DNA of 64,000 bases from Arthrobacter sp. (GTDB lineage Bacteria > Actinomycetota > Actinomycetes > Actinomycetales > Micrococcaceae). The DNA lies in the NCBI GenBank assembly GCA_031277795.1, contig JAITLQ010000013.1:186001-250000 (forward strand), given 5' to 3'. How positions within the stretch are numbered: position 1 is the first letter of the stretch; the number at the start of each line of letters is the position of its first letter. Positions 7,815-16,654 of the stretch are shown in pieces. The notes beneath the pieces were generated by a model, which made no database searches, was not told where the DNA came from, and worked only from the letters and a program-made list of their open reading frames with translations. A program made the translations under genes and the position numbers.

Positions 7815-9491
7815 TCAGCCGCTCACAGCAACGTTGGAGAACAGCGGGAGCGCGCCGTCGCTGAACTCGAAGCCGCTCACACCGGGCGCCAGGACAAAGA
7901 CCTGGCTGTCGTTGAGGATCGGCACCACGTAGGCCTGCTTGGTCACGAGGTGATCCTGGGTCTGCTCCAGGAGCGCGCGGCGCTCGTTCTCGTCGGTGGA
8001 GACGAGCTGGCGGTCGAGCAGGTCCTGGAGGGTCTTGTCCTTGCCGGCCAACTGCAGGAGGTCCTGGCCGTCCTTGCCGTAATACTCGCGCAGGCCGATG
8101 GTCGGATCCGGGTGCGGCCAACCCACGCGCAGCAGGCCGACCTCCTCGTCGCCAAAGGCCTTGACCCAGTAGCTGGAGTAGTCAAGGCGGTTGAGCTCCA
8201 GCTCGAAGCCCTGGGCCTTGAGCTGTGCCTGGATCGCCTGGAAGAGCGCGTTGGCGGTGTTGTCGTAGACGTCGATGTAGGTCTTCAGGAAGAGGCGCTT
8301 GCCGTTCTTGGTGCGGTAGCCCTCGGCGTCGCGTGCGGTCCAGCCTGCCTCGTCGAGCAGGTTGGCCGCCTTCGCGGCGTCGAAGCCGAAGGCGGCCGAG
8401 ACGTCCTTGTAGCCGAAGGTCTCGGGGGCAAGCACGCTCGTGGCCGCCGACCAGTTCTCGGTGTAGAGATCCTTGAGCAACGCGGCGCGGTCGATCGAGT
8501 GCGAGAGCGCCTGGCGCACCTTGATGTCATCGAGCGGGGCCACGGTGGTGCGCAGGAACCACTGATTGGACAGGCCAACGCCCGTCTTGGAGACCACCTG
8601 GAACTTCTGTGCCGTGAGCGTCGCCTCCTGCTTGGGCTCCACGTACCTCAGCGCGCCCGCCTGGCCGGACTGCACGGAACCCAGCCGCACGGCGTCGTCC
8701 TCCGTGGGGATCCACACGATCTTCTCCAGGAGTGTCTCGCCCTGGTTCGACGCACCCTGGGGCGCCCAGGCGTAGCCGCTGCGGCGCGCGAGCACGTACT
8801 TCTGGCCGTACGTTTCGGCCTCGACCGTGAAGGGGCCGGAGCCGATGAGACCCGTGTACTTGACCTGCTCGTCGTGCGTGGCGTCGATGGTTGCGTCGGC
8901 CACGAGTCCCGCGCTCCACGAGGTGAGGACGTTGAGGAACGGCGCGTACGGCGTCGGGAGCTTCACGGTGACCTCGCGCTTGGCCTCGTCCACCGTGATC
9001 GTGGCGGCCCGCGGGAACTGACTGTTGGAGGAGACGCCGTTCTTGGTGTCGCCGGCGATCTGCCAATCGAGGTTCTTCTTGACGCTCTTGGCGTCCAGGG
9101 GTGTGCCGTCCGAGTAGGTCACGCCGTCCCGGATCACGAAGGTGTAGCTCAACCCGTCCTTGCTCACGTCCCAGGACTCCGCGATCCAGGGCTCCAGCTC
9201 GTTGCTCTGGGGGTTGCGGTTGATGAGGCGGTCCGTGAGGTTCTGGATGAGGTCACGGGTCTGCCACGTGCCGCTCTCCTGGACCTGCGCCGAGGTGGGG
9301 ATCTCCGGATCAACAAAGGTCAGGGTGCCGCCGGAGCGCCCGGCCGAGGAGCCACCCGCCGCCACGGAACCCGCCTCCGGTCCGCACGCGCTCAGCAGCG
9401 CCATGCCGGCCAGGCCGGCGACGGTGGCGCCCAAGAGGGAGCGGCGGCTGAAGGCCCGGGTCGTCAGGGTTTCGAGGGGAGGGGTGGGCAT
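7815..9491 (-). CDS. ABC substrate-binding lipoprotein, SBP_bac_5 family
   Basis: Extracellular solute receptor for the peptide-type ABC importer. The start is taken as the ATG at 9491, preceded by GAAAGG, giving 558 residues; an upstream in-frame start would add 38 unlikely residues. The signal peptide begins with SRRSLLG, a twin-arginine-like pattern, and ends with the lipobox LLSAC. The mature protein shows family landmarks such as DGLSYTFVIRDGVTYSDG, VRQALSHSIDR and a C-terminal VPIL segment. Family members bind peptides, glutathione, nickel chelates and opines. The adjacent divergent oxidoreductases suggest a sulfur-containing ligand, but this cannot be read from the sequence. Confidence 0.92.
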   Translation of the reverse strand: MPTPPLETLTTRAFSRRSLLGATVAGLAGMALLSACGPEAGSVAAGGSSAGRSGGTLTFVDPEIPTSAQVQESGTWQTRDLIQNLTDRLINRNPQSNELEPWIAESWDVSKDGLSYTFVIRDGVTYSDGTPLDAKSVKKNLDWQIAGDTKNGVSSNSQFPRAATITVDEAKREVTVKLPTPYAPFLNVLTSWSAGLVADATIDATHDEQVKYTGLIGSGPFTVEAETYGQKYVLARRSGYAWAPQGASNQGETLLEKIVWIPTEDDAVRLGSVQSGQAGALRYVEPKQEATLTAQKFQVVSKTGVGLSNQWFLRTTVAPLDDIKVRQALSHSIDRAALLKDLYTENWSAATSVLAPETFGYKDVSAAFGFDAAKAANLLDEAGWTARDAEGYRTKNGKRLFLKTYIDVYDNTANALFQAIQAQLKAQGFELELNRLDYSSYWVKAFGDEEVGLLRVGWPHPDPTIGLREYYGKDGQDLLQLAGKDKTLQDLLDRQLVSTDENERRALLEQTQDHLVTKQAYVVPILNDSQVFVLAPGVSGFEFSDGALPLFSNVAVSG

Positions 9492-9738
9492 GGTGTGCCT
9501 TTCACGAGATGCGCGGGGACGGCTGTCCCTCGAGAAGCAATGGGAGCGCGGCCCGGCACACAGCGACGAGTGTGTGTGCCAGCTGGTCGGCGCGTGTGCC
9601 CGCATGACGCGAAAGATGTCGCCGCGAGGCGGGGCGCGTCGCCTTCAGCGACGCAAGGCGTCACGCAGGGCCATGTACGACGCCGCTTGACGTCGCCCCG
9701 GGTGGGTCCAGCGGCCCCGGCGTAGCGTCCTGCGGACC

Positions 9739-11139
9739 ATGACTTCCACCCTCGCGGCCGCCGCTAGCGCGAGCCAGACGCCCCCGTCCCCCCACTCCGC
9801 CGATGCCCCGCTCCCGCCGCCCGTGGCCAGCGTGGGTGAGGAGCGTCCCTTCAGCCGGGAATTCCCCGCGCTTGACGCGGCGATCGCCTCCCTCTCGACG
9901 CGCCTGCGCCCCACCACCGCCGAGCGGGAGAAGGAGCGCGAGCTGCTGCACGAGCCGGTGCGCGAGCTGGTTGACGCCGGCCTCACGGCGCTGCGTGTGC
10001 CCGTGGAGCACGGCGGGCTCGGGGGCTCCCTCCTTGACCTCACCGAGCGGCTCATCGCGCTGGCCTCGGTCGACCCGAACCTGGCCCACGTCTTCCGCGG
10101 GCACATCGGCTTCGTTGAGCTGCTGCGCCTCTCCCCCGAGTCGGAGCAATCGGCGCTGTGGTTCAAGCGCGCGGCGAGCGCCTTGGTGGGCAACGCGCAG
10201 TCCGAGCGGATCGCGACGTCCTCCTTGGAATCCACACTGACCCGGCGCCCGGAGGGCCTCGTGGTGAACGGTTCGAAGTTCTATACGACGGGCAGCATCT
10301 ATTCGCGCTGGATCCTGCTTTCCGCCGATCTGGACGGCGAATACACCACCGCGGTGGTCGACGCGCAGCAGCCGGGCGTGCGGATCGTCGACGACTGGGA
10401 CGGTTTCGGGCAGCCCCTCACGGGCAGCGGCTCCTCCTTCTTCACCGACGCCGTCGTGGACCCGGACGGGATCTACCCGGGCTTCGGGGGCGAGGAGGGG
10501 ACCGCCGAGTTCCTCGCCGGGGTCTTCCAGACCGTGCTGCTGGCCGTGCTGGCCGGCATCGGGGACGCCGCACTGCGCGACGCCGTGGCGTTTGTGCGCC
10601 CGCGGCGCCGGCTCTTCGGCTACGCCGCCGAGGCGTTGCCGCGCGAGGACGTCACGGTGCAGGGCGTGGTGGGTGGGCTCAGCGCCTCCGCCGACGCCGC
10701 GCGGCGGCTCGTGCTCTCGGCGGCGGCCGAGCTGGACGCCGCCCAGGCTCGTGGACTGGCGCTCGACCCCGCCGCGCGCACCGCCGTCTTCGAGGCGGCG
10801 GCCCGCGACGTCTTCCGCGTGCAGCAGGTGGTCCCGCGGCTCGTGTTGGACGCGGCGAGCGAGCTGTTCGAGGTGGGCGGCGCGAGCGCCGTCTCCGCGC
10901 CGCGCGCCCTGGATCGGCACTGGCGCAACGCGCGCACGGTGGCGAGCCACAACCCCTTGTTGCAGCGCCGCCGAGCCCTGGGTGAGTGGGAACTGAACGG
11001 CACCCACACCACCTGGGGCCGCACGCACGCCTCGGCCTCCGCCGCGGAGGCCTCCCCGGCGGCCCCGGCCGGCCCGGCTGCTCGGGACGCTCAGGCCACC
11101 ACGACCCCCTCCACCCCCAGCGAAGGACACCAGCGATGA
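9739..11139 (+). CDS. Acyl-CoA-dehydrogenase-fold flavin monooxygenase (SfnB/DszC-like)
   Basis: A 466-residue protein of the acyl-CoA dehydrogenase fold, nearest in layout to the FMN-dependent branch that includes SfnB and DszC (sulfur acquisition, dibenzothiophene monooxygenase). Landmarks are RVPVEHGGLGGS (about 90-100), the central beta-domain with NGSKFYTTGS (about 178-187), and the C-terminal four-helix bundle ending in RHWRNARTVASHNPLLQ (about 394-411), typical of this branch. A TAGCGT -10-like hexamer lies at 9723. The stop overlaps the next gene by 4 bp. These enzymes use FMNH2 supplied by a separate reductase; a candidate is encoded at 24451-24960. The substrate is unknown. Confidence 0.85.
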   Translation: MTSTLAAAASASQTPPSPHSADAPLPPPVASVGEERPFSREFPALDAAIASLSTRLRPTTAEREKERELLHEPVRELVDAGLTALRVPVEHGGLGGSLLDLTERLIALASVDPNLAHVFRGHIGFVELLRLSPESEQSALWFKRAASALVGNAQSERIATSSLESTLTRRPEGLVVNGSKFYTTGSIYSRWILLSADLDGEYTTAVVDAQQPGVRIVDDWDGFGQPLTGSGSSFFTDAVVDPDGIYPGFGGEEGTAEFLAGVFQTVLLAVLAGIGDAALRDAVAFVRPRRRLFGYAAEALPREDVTVQGVVGGLSASADAARRLVLSAAAELDAAQARGLALDPAARTAVFEAAARDVFRVQQVVPRLVLDAASELFEVGGASAVSAPRALDRHWRNARTVASHNPLLQRRRALGEWELNGTHTTWGRTHASASAAEASPAAPAGPAARDAQATTTPSTPSEGHQR

Positions 11140-12542
11140 GCACGGCAGAGGGCGCGCGCAAGCGCCTCATCCTCAACCTCTTCGAGATGAACACGCCAAC
11201 GCACATCTCGCACGGCCTCTGGCGCCTGCCAGGCAACCACCGGCACCACTACACCGACCTCGAGTACTGGCAGGAGCTGGCCACCCTGGCCGAGGACGGC
11301 GGCTTCGACGCCGTGTTCCTCGCCGACGTGGTTGGCGCCTACGACGTCTATCGCGACGGCTTCGAGGACGCGCTGCGCGAGGGGCTGCAGATCCCCAACA
11401 ACGACCCGCTCCTGGTCATCCCTGCCATGGCCGCCGTGACCAAGAACCTCGGCTTCGGTGTCACGTTCTCCACGAGCTACGAGCCGCCGTTTGCCTTTGC
11501 GCGCCGGATCAGCACGCTCGATCACCTGAGCAAGGGCCGCGTCGGCTGGAACGTGGTGACCTCCTACCTGCCCAACGCCGCGCGCAACTTCGGGCTGGCG
11601 GAGGAGCGGGAGCACGACACCCGCTATCGCATCGCCGAGGAGTACCTCGAGGTGCTCTACAAGCTCTGGGAGGGTTCCTGGGACGACGACGCCGTGGTGC
11701 ACGACGTCTCCGGCGGGGTCTACACCGATTCGGAGAAGGTCCGCGCGATCGACCACGTCGGCGAGTTCTTCTCCGTGGCTGGCCCGCACCTCTCCGAGCC
11801 GAGCCCCCAGCGCACGCCCGTGATCTTCCAGGCCACCGCCTCCCCCGCGGGGATCGCCGTGGCCGGCCAGCACGCCGAGGTCGTCTTCACGGGTGCCCGC
11901 GGCGGCACGGTGCGCGACACCGTCACGAAGCTGCGCGACGCGGCCGAGGCGAACGGCCGCGAGCGCGACGCGCTCAAGGTCCTCGTGCAGGCGGCCGTGT
12001 TCGTCGCGGAGACCGAGGAGGAGGCGCGCGCCAAGTACGAGCGGTACCGCGCGGCCCGCAGCGAGGTCGGCCTCTACATCCACTCGAGCACGCCCTTCGA
12101 CCCCACGCTGCACGAGCCGACGCTCACGGTGCGCGAGGCGCTCGCGGCGGAGGGCCGCGACGCCGCTGGCTTCCCCGAGGGGCTGCTCTCGATCACGCTG
12201 GCGCAGTACTCCAACGCCGTGGACGAGGCCTGGAACGAGAAGTTCCTCGTGGTCGGCACGCCCACCCAGGTCGCCGACGCCATCGAGACGTGGCTGGACC
12301 TGGAGGGGATCGACGGCATCAACCTGCGCCAGTACCACTCCTTCGACACGCTCAAGGACTTCGCGCGCCTCGTCACGCCGGAGCTGCGCCGCCGCGGCCG
12401 GCTGCCGCAGGCCGGCGAGCTGGACGGGCTCACGCTGCGCGAGCGCCTGGGCGGGGAGGCGCGCCTGCCGGACGCTCACCCGGCCCGGCGCTTCCGCGGC
12501 GGCGCCCATCTCCACCAGGAGGCGGCGTCCGCGGCACGCTGA
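11136..12542 (+). CDS. NtaA/SnaA/DszA-type FMN-dependent monooxygenase
   Basis: A 468-residue luciferase-like (LLM-class) monooxygenase of the nitrilotriacetate/desulfurisation branch. Hallmarks are an N-terminal LNLFEMNTPTHISHGLWR segment, FLADVVGAYDVY (about 57-68), the SFSTSYEPP-like strand (TFSTSYEPPFAFARR, about 110), GRVGWNVVTSYLPNAARNFG (about 134-153) and QATASPAG (about 230). It uses FMNH2 and O2, often to cleave C-S or C-N bonds. The ATG at 11136 overlaps the SfnB-like stop (ATGA), so the two are co-translated and probably act on one substrate. Longer upstream starts would run inside the previous gene. Confidence 0.9.
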   Translation: MSTAEGARKRLILNLFEMNTPTHISHGLWRLPGNHRHHYTDLEYWQELATLAEDGGFDAVFLADVVGAYDVYRDGFEDALREGLQIPNNDPLLVIPAMAAVTKNLGFGVTFSTSYEPPFAFARRISTLDHLSKGRVGWNVVTSYLPNAARNFGLAEEREHDTRYRIAEEYLEVLYKLWEGSWDDDAVVHDVSGGVYTDSEKVRAIDHVGEFFSVAGPHLSEPSPQRTPVIFQATASPAGIAVAGQHAEVVFTGARGGTVRDTVTKLRDAAEANGRERDALKVLVQAAVFVAETEEEARAKYERYRAARSEVGLYIHSSTPFDPTLHEPTLTVREALAAEGRDAAGFPEGLLSITLAQYSNAVDEAWNEKFLVVGTPTQVADAIETWLDLEGIDGINLRQYHSFDTLKDFARLVTPELRRRGRLPQAGELDGLTLRERLGGEARLPDAHPARRFRGGAHLHQEAASAAR

Positions 12543-12570
12543 GCCCCGGAAACCGAGCACCGAGCACCGC

Positions 12571-12630
12571 ACTGCGGGAACGCTTCAGGACTGCCGCAAG
12601 CTTGCGGCAGTCCTGAAGCGTTCCCGCAGT
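12571..12630. terminator. 60-bp perfect palindrome between convergent genes
   Basis: 30-nt arms at 12571-12600 and 12601-12630 are exact reverse complements with no loop at all. It sits between the stops of the monooxygenase (+) and the HpnZ-like gene (-), so it fits a bidirectional terminator. The absence of a loop and the full identity are unusual. See also 4037-4098 and 19594-19654. Confidence 0.8.
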
Positions 12631-12673
12631 TTGAAGCTCGCCGTCCCGAGCGCAACGCGCCGCAACGCGCCGG

Positions 12674-13909
12674 CTACGGCCGCAGCGCCACGCGCGCCCA
12701 GCGCCCGCCCCTCGCCGCCACCAGCGCCGCCGGCAGCTCGGCGAGCTCGAAGGCCGGGGACACGGCGGCGGTGAAGGCCGCCGTCAGCGCCGGATCCGCG
12801 CCGACCCACCCGAGGAAGTCCACGGCGCTGAAGAGGTCGAGGGCCCCGTAGTTGTGCGAGCCCACCACGCTGAGCATGCGCCGCACGATCACGGCCGGAT
12901 CCAAGATCACGGTCGTCGCGCCCTCGGACACCGAACCGACGAGCGCCACGCGCGCGCCCACCTCGGCCACCGCCACGGCCTGCTCCACGCCGGTCGGGTG
13001 GCCGGAGAGCTCCAGGACCACGGACGCCCCACGTGCCCCGGCCGCCGCGGCCAGCTCCGAGGGCGCGCACACGCGATCCGCGCCGAATTCCAGCGCCAGC
13101 GCCCGCCGTGCGGCATCCACGTCAACGGCCACCACGGAGGCGGCACCGAGCCAGCGCGCGTACGCCACGGCGGTGAGGCCCAGGAGCCCGCAACCCACGA
13201 CCACCACGGCGTCCCCCGCGCTCAGTCCCACGCGCCGCGCGGCGGCGGCCACGGTCGCCGTGGCGCAATTGGCCGGCGCCAGCAGCGCGGCCGGCAGCGT
13301 CTCCGGGACCCTGGCCAGCGTGGTCCCGGCCAGCAGGTGCACGTGGGTGGCGAGCCCGCCGTTCAGGCGCCAGGCCTCGCTCACGGCCTCGTGCCCGTAC
13401 TTGAGCAGGCTCCTGCACTTCTGCTCCAGCCCGCCCAGGCAGCGATCACACGCGCCGCAGGAGGCGGCAACGGTCCAGGTCACCCGATCGCCCACAGCGA
13501 TCGGCGGGGCGTCGCCGCCCGCAGCGCCCGGCACCCCGGTGCCCGACGCCGCCGTCCCCGTCCCCGTCCCCGGCCCCGCACCCGGCCCGCCAGAGCGGGC
13601 GAAAGGCGAGCGAACGCCGTCGAGCGCTGGGTGGTGCTCGGCGCCGGGGCGCTCCGCGCCCAGCGCCACGACGCGGCCGACCGCCTCGTGACCGAGCACG
13701 GTGGGCAGCGGCGTGGAGCGGTGCCCGGCCAGCGTGTGCAGATCCGAGCCGCACAGCGTCGCGAGCTCCACCTCAATCAGCGCCTCGCCCGGGCCCAACG
13801 CGGGGAGCGGCTCCCGCACCAGGCGGAAGCCGCTCCCGTCGTAGAGCTGGGCCGCCGCCTCACCCCCGCCCACGCCGGCGGCCGGGGAGGAAAGCAGCCC
13901 GGCGCTCAT
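12674..13909 (-). CDS. Zinc-dependent dehydrogenase, HpnZ-like (phosphonate catabolism)
   Basis: A 411-residue medium-chain dehydrogenase. The catalytic-zinc site is CGSDLH and GHEAVGRV (about 52-82), the structural-zinc loop is CGACDRCLGGLEQKC (about 156-170), and the Rossmann motif is VVGCGLLGL (about 235-243). A Gly/Ala/Pro-rich insert (about 95-140) is atypical. It resembles the TIGR03366 group, 'putative phosphonate catabolism associated alcohol dehydrogenase', and its place as the last gene of phnDCE-hpnZ supports that. The start overlaps the phnE stop by 4 bp. The likely substrate is a phosphonate-derived alcohol or amino-phosphonate, which is inference. Confidence 0.85.
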   Translation of the reverse strand: MSAGLLSSPAAGVGGGEAAAQLYDGSGFRLVREPLPALGPGEALIEVELATLCGSDLHTLAGHRSTPLPTVLGHEAVGRVVALGAERPGAEHHPALDGVRSPFARSGGPGAGPGTGTGTAASGTGVPGAAGGDAPPIAVGDRVTWTVAASCGACDRCLGGLEQKCRSLLKYGHEAVSEAWRLNGGLATHVHLLAGTTLARVPETLPAALLAPANCATATVAAAARRVGLSAGDAVVVVGCGLLGLTAVAYARWLGAASVVAVDVDAARRALALEFGADRVCAPSELAAAAGARGASVVLELSGHPTGVEQAVAVAEVGARVALVGSVSEGATTVILDPAVIVRRMLSVVGSHNYGALDLFSAVDFLGWVGADPALTAAFTAAVSPAFELAELPAALVAARGGRWARVALRP

Positions 13910-14766
13910 GCGTTGAGCCGCTTGCGGATCATGCCGGAGAGGACGTCCACCACGATCACGAGGACCAGGACCATGAGGATGTAGGTCATCATCTGGTCGA
14001 ACTTGAAGAGCGAGATCGACTGGTTGATGAGGAAGCCGATGCCGCCGGCGCCCACGAGGCCGAGGACCAGCGAGGAGCGCACGTTCACGTCGAAGCGGTA
14101 CAGCAGCAGCCCCGTGAACTGCGGGATGACGCTCGGGATGACCACGTGGGTGGTGATCTGCGCCGAGGAGGCGCCGGCCACGCGCAGGGCCTGCACCGGC
14201 CCCTGGTCCATCTCCTCCATGGCCTCGCTCCAGAGCTTGGCCATGACGCCCGTGTTGTGCAGGATCAGCGCGAGCACGCCGGCGAAGGGGCCGAGGCCCA
14301 CGGCGGTCACGAAGATGAGGGCGAACACGATGTCTGGCACCGCGCGGAAGAAGGACATGATGGCGCGGGCCACCTGGTAGACGATCGGGTTGCGGCTCGT
14401 GGCGCGCGAGCCGAGGACGGCCAACAGGAGCGAGCTCGGGATGGAGAGCGTGGTGCCCATGAGGCCGATCGCGAGCGTCACGCCGCAGGCCTGCAGGCCG
14501 GGCAGCACCACGCTCTCCCAGTCGAGGTCCATGGGGAAGGCGTCGGAGAGGAAGCCGACCATGCCCTGCCAGCCGGCGGCCAGCTGGGGCAGGGAGAACT
14601 CGGTGGTCTTCCAGCCCCAGGCGTGGGCGGCCACGAGGAGGGCGATGACCACGAGGGCCGTGACGGTGCCGCCCACCCCGCGCCGGCGCGGCGGGACGGC
14701 GAGGCGGCGTGCGGAGGACGGGGGCGCCGCGGCGGGGCCGGGCGTGGGGAGCAGGTTCAGGGACAT
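13906..14766 (-). CDS. phnE: Phosphonate ABC transporter permease
   Basis: A 286-residue inner-membrane permease of the PhnE family with a basic disordered N terminus (1-30) and about six membrane segments. The BPD_transp_1 EAA loop is ALRVAGASSAQITTHVVIP (about 194-212). The nearby RFDVNVRSSLVLGLVGAGGIG (beginning about 227) is characteristic of phosphonate/phosphite permeases. It lies between phnC (4-bp gap) and the HpnZ-like gene (4-bp overlap), all on the minus strand. Confidence 0.93.
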   Translation of the reverse strand: MSLNLLPTPGPAAAPPSSARRLAVPPRRRGVGGTVTALVVIALLVAAHAWGWKTTEFSLPQLAAGWQGMVGFLSDAFPMDLDWESVVLPGLQACGVTLAIGLMGTTLSIPSSLLLAVLGSRATSRNPIVYQVARAIMSFFRAVPDIVFALIFVTAVGLGPFAGVLALILHNTGVMAKLWSEAMEEMDQGPVQALRVAGASSAQITTHVVIPSVIPQFTGLLLYRFDVNVRSSLVLGLVGAGGIGFLINQSISLFKFDQMMTYILMVLVLVIVVDVLSGMIRKRLNA

Positions 14767-14770
14767 CGGT

Positions 14771-15568
14771 TCAGCCTCGGTCGGGGGCGTACAGCTCGCC
14801 GAGCATCTGCTCGGTCAGCTCGGTGGGCGGGCAGGAGAAGGAGAGCTGGCCGCGGATCAGGCCCACGGCGCGATCGGCCCAGCGGCGGGCCAGATCCGGC
14901 TGGTGCAGCACGGCGGCCACGGCCATGTGATCGTCGTCGGCCAGGGAGCGCAGCAGCTCCATGACCTGCTCGGCGGCGGCCGGGTCAAGGGCGGAGACCG
15001 GCTCGTCGGCGAGCAACACGGGGGCCCGCTGGCACAGGGCGCGGGCGATCGCGACGCGCTGCTGCTGGCCGCCGGAGAGCGAGCCGGCGCGGTCGTGTGC
15101 GCGGTCGGCGAGCCCCACGCGGTCGAGGCACGCCATGGCCTCCTCGCGCAGCTCCTTGGGGAAGGCCGAGCGGCTCCAGGAGCGGGAATAGGGAAGCCGA
15201 CCCAGGGCGCCGGAGCAGACGTTCTCCAGCACGGTGGAGCGCTTGACGAGGTGGATCTGCTGGAACACCATCGCGGCGTCGTGGTGCTTCCGGCCGGCGT
15301 GGCCGTCCACGCGGTGACCGGCGACCTCGACGGCGCCGCCGTCGATGTCGGCCAGGCCCACCACGCACTTGAGCACGGTTGACTTGCCGGAGCCGTTGGC
15401 CCCGAGCAGCGCGATGAGCTCACCCGCCTTCACCTCGAGGTTCACGCCGTCGAGGACGGTGCGCTCCCCGTAGGTCTTGCGCAGGCCGGTGATGGCGAGC
15501 GCGGTGGCGGCGTCGTTGCCCTGGGTCGGGCCGGACAAGCGGGGTGTGGTGGGCGTGGCCAATGACAT
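14771..15568 (-). CDS. phnC: Phosphonate ABC transporter ATP-binding protein
   Basis: A 265-residue ABC ATPase with Walker A LGANGSGKST (about 54-63), Q-loop MVFQQIHLVKRSTVLENV, signature SLSGGQQQRVAIAR (about 165-178) and Walker B VLLADEPVSALD. The VFQQ...LV.R.TVLENV stretch is typical of PhnC. It powers import through PhnE of substrate delivered by PhnD. The start codon overlaps the PhnD stop by one base, so the order of transcription is phnD-phnC-phnE-hpnZ. Confidence 0.94.
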   Translation of the reverse strand: MSLATPTTPRLSGPTQGNDAATALAITGLRKTYGERTVLDGVNLEVKAGELIALLGANGSGKSTVLKCVVGLADIDGGAVEVAGHRVDGHAGRKHHDAAMVFQQIHLVKRSTVLENVCSGALGRLPYSRSWSRSAFPKELREEAMACLDRVGLADRAHDRAGSLSGGQQQRVAIARALCQRAPVLLADEPVSALDPAAAEQVMELLRSLADDDHMAVAAVLHQPDLARRWADRAVGLIRGQLSFSCPPTELTEQMLGELYAPDRG

Positions 15569-16506
15569 CAGGCGTCCTTCGAGGTCAGGCCCATGGTCTT
15601 CGCCAGGTCGGCGAGGGGCTGGTAGTCGTTCTCGGTGACCTCGATGAGCTGGCCGGCCGGCTCCACGTCGAGGTACTTGGCCGCCTCGGCGACGGCCTCG
15701 GCGGGGAGGTTGGCCAGGGCCTTCTTCACGGCGTCCTGGAACTCCTGCGGGGCGTTGCCCGCCACGGTGATCGGATCGTTCGGGATGGGCTCGGAGGTCC
15801 AGATCTGGCGGAACTGGGACTCATCAAACTGGCCCTCGGCCGTGGAAGTGGCCAGCTGCTGGGAGTTGATCTCCGCGGCGTCGACCTTGCCGTTCTTGAG
15901 GGCAAGGAGCGCCTCGGGGTGGCCGCCGGCGTACTGGATCTTGAGGTCCGCGTCCTGCATGCCCTCCGTGCGGATGGCGTAGCGCGGCAGGGCGTCGCCG
16001 GAGGTGGAACCCGGCTCGGAGAGCGCCAGGGACTTGCCCTTCAGGTCAGCGATCGACTGGATCGGGGAGTCCTTGGGGACCCAGATGCCGCCCGTGTAGG
16101 AGGAGATCTTGCCGTCCGCCGTGCCGAAGGAGACGAGCGCCTTCGCGCCGGCCTCCTGCTTGGCAAACACGTAGCCGAGCGGGCCGAACTGGCCCAGCTC
16201 CATCTGGCCGTTCTTCATGGCGAGGACCTCGGCCGCGTAGTTATCGACCACGGTCACCTCCACCTCGCAGTTCAGCTCCTTGCCGAGCGCGTCGGCGATG
16301 GTGCGGTAGGCGGGCTCCAGCTTGCTCGGATCCTCGAAGGGCTCCACGCCGAAGCGGATCTTGCCGTTGGGGCAGGTGACGGAATCGCCAGCGGCGGCCG
16401 AGGTGCCGGCGGCGCTCGCACCGCCGCCGCAGCCCGTGAGGGCGAGGGAGAGGACGGCGGCGGAGGTGAGGCCCGTGACGAGGGCGGAGCGGCGCGAAAG
16501 GCGCAT
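15568..16506 (-). CDS. phnD: Phosphonate/phosphite-type ABC binding lipoprotein
   Basis: Solute-binding lipoprotein of the PhnD family (periplasmic-binding-like, TIGR01098 type). The start is the ATG at 16506, preceded by AGGAGA, giving 312 residues; the longer in-frame reading upstream is rejected. The signal peptide MRLSRRSALV... ends at a lipobox LALTGC. The mature part shows the family run LRFGVEPFEDPSK-like at the N terminus, EVTVVDNYAAEVLAMKNGQME (binding strand) and SEPGSTSGDALPRYA, the phosphate-group-binding loop typical of PhnD. First gene of phnDCE-hpnZ; the FAD oxidase gene lies about 150 bp upstream on the same strand. Confidence 0.93.
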   Translation of the reverse strand: MRLSRRSALVTGLTSAAVLSLALTGCGGGASAAGTSAAAGDSVTCPNGKIRFGVEPFEDPSKLEPAYRTIADALGKELNCEVEVTVVDNYAAEVLAMKNGQMELGQFGPLGYVFAKQEAGAKALVSFGTADGKISSYTGGIWVPKDSPIQSIADLKGKSLALSEPGSTSGDALPRYAIRTEGMQDADLKIQYAGGHPEALLALKNGKVDAAEINSQQLATSTAEGQFDESQFRQIWTSEPIPNDPITVAGNAPQEFQDAVKKALANLPAEAVAEAAKYLDVEPAGQLIEVTENDYQPLADLAKTMGLTSKDA

Positions 16507-16654
16507 GGTGTTCTCCTGGGTGAGAGGGCGGCGGGCCGCCCGGTGGGGGTACTTCGGTGACGGGGACAAGCGGTCTTCTGTGCCCGACGGCGGGGGCAGG
16601 CGTGGGTGCCTCGCGGCACCTTGGCCGCCCCGCGCCAACGGCGCGTGGGGGCGG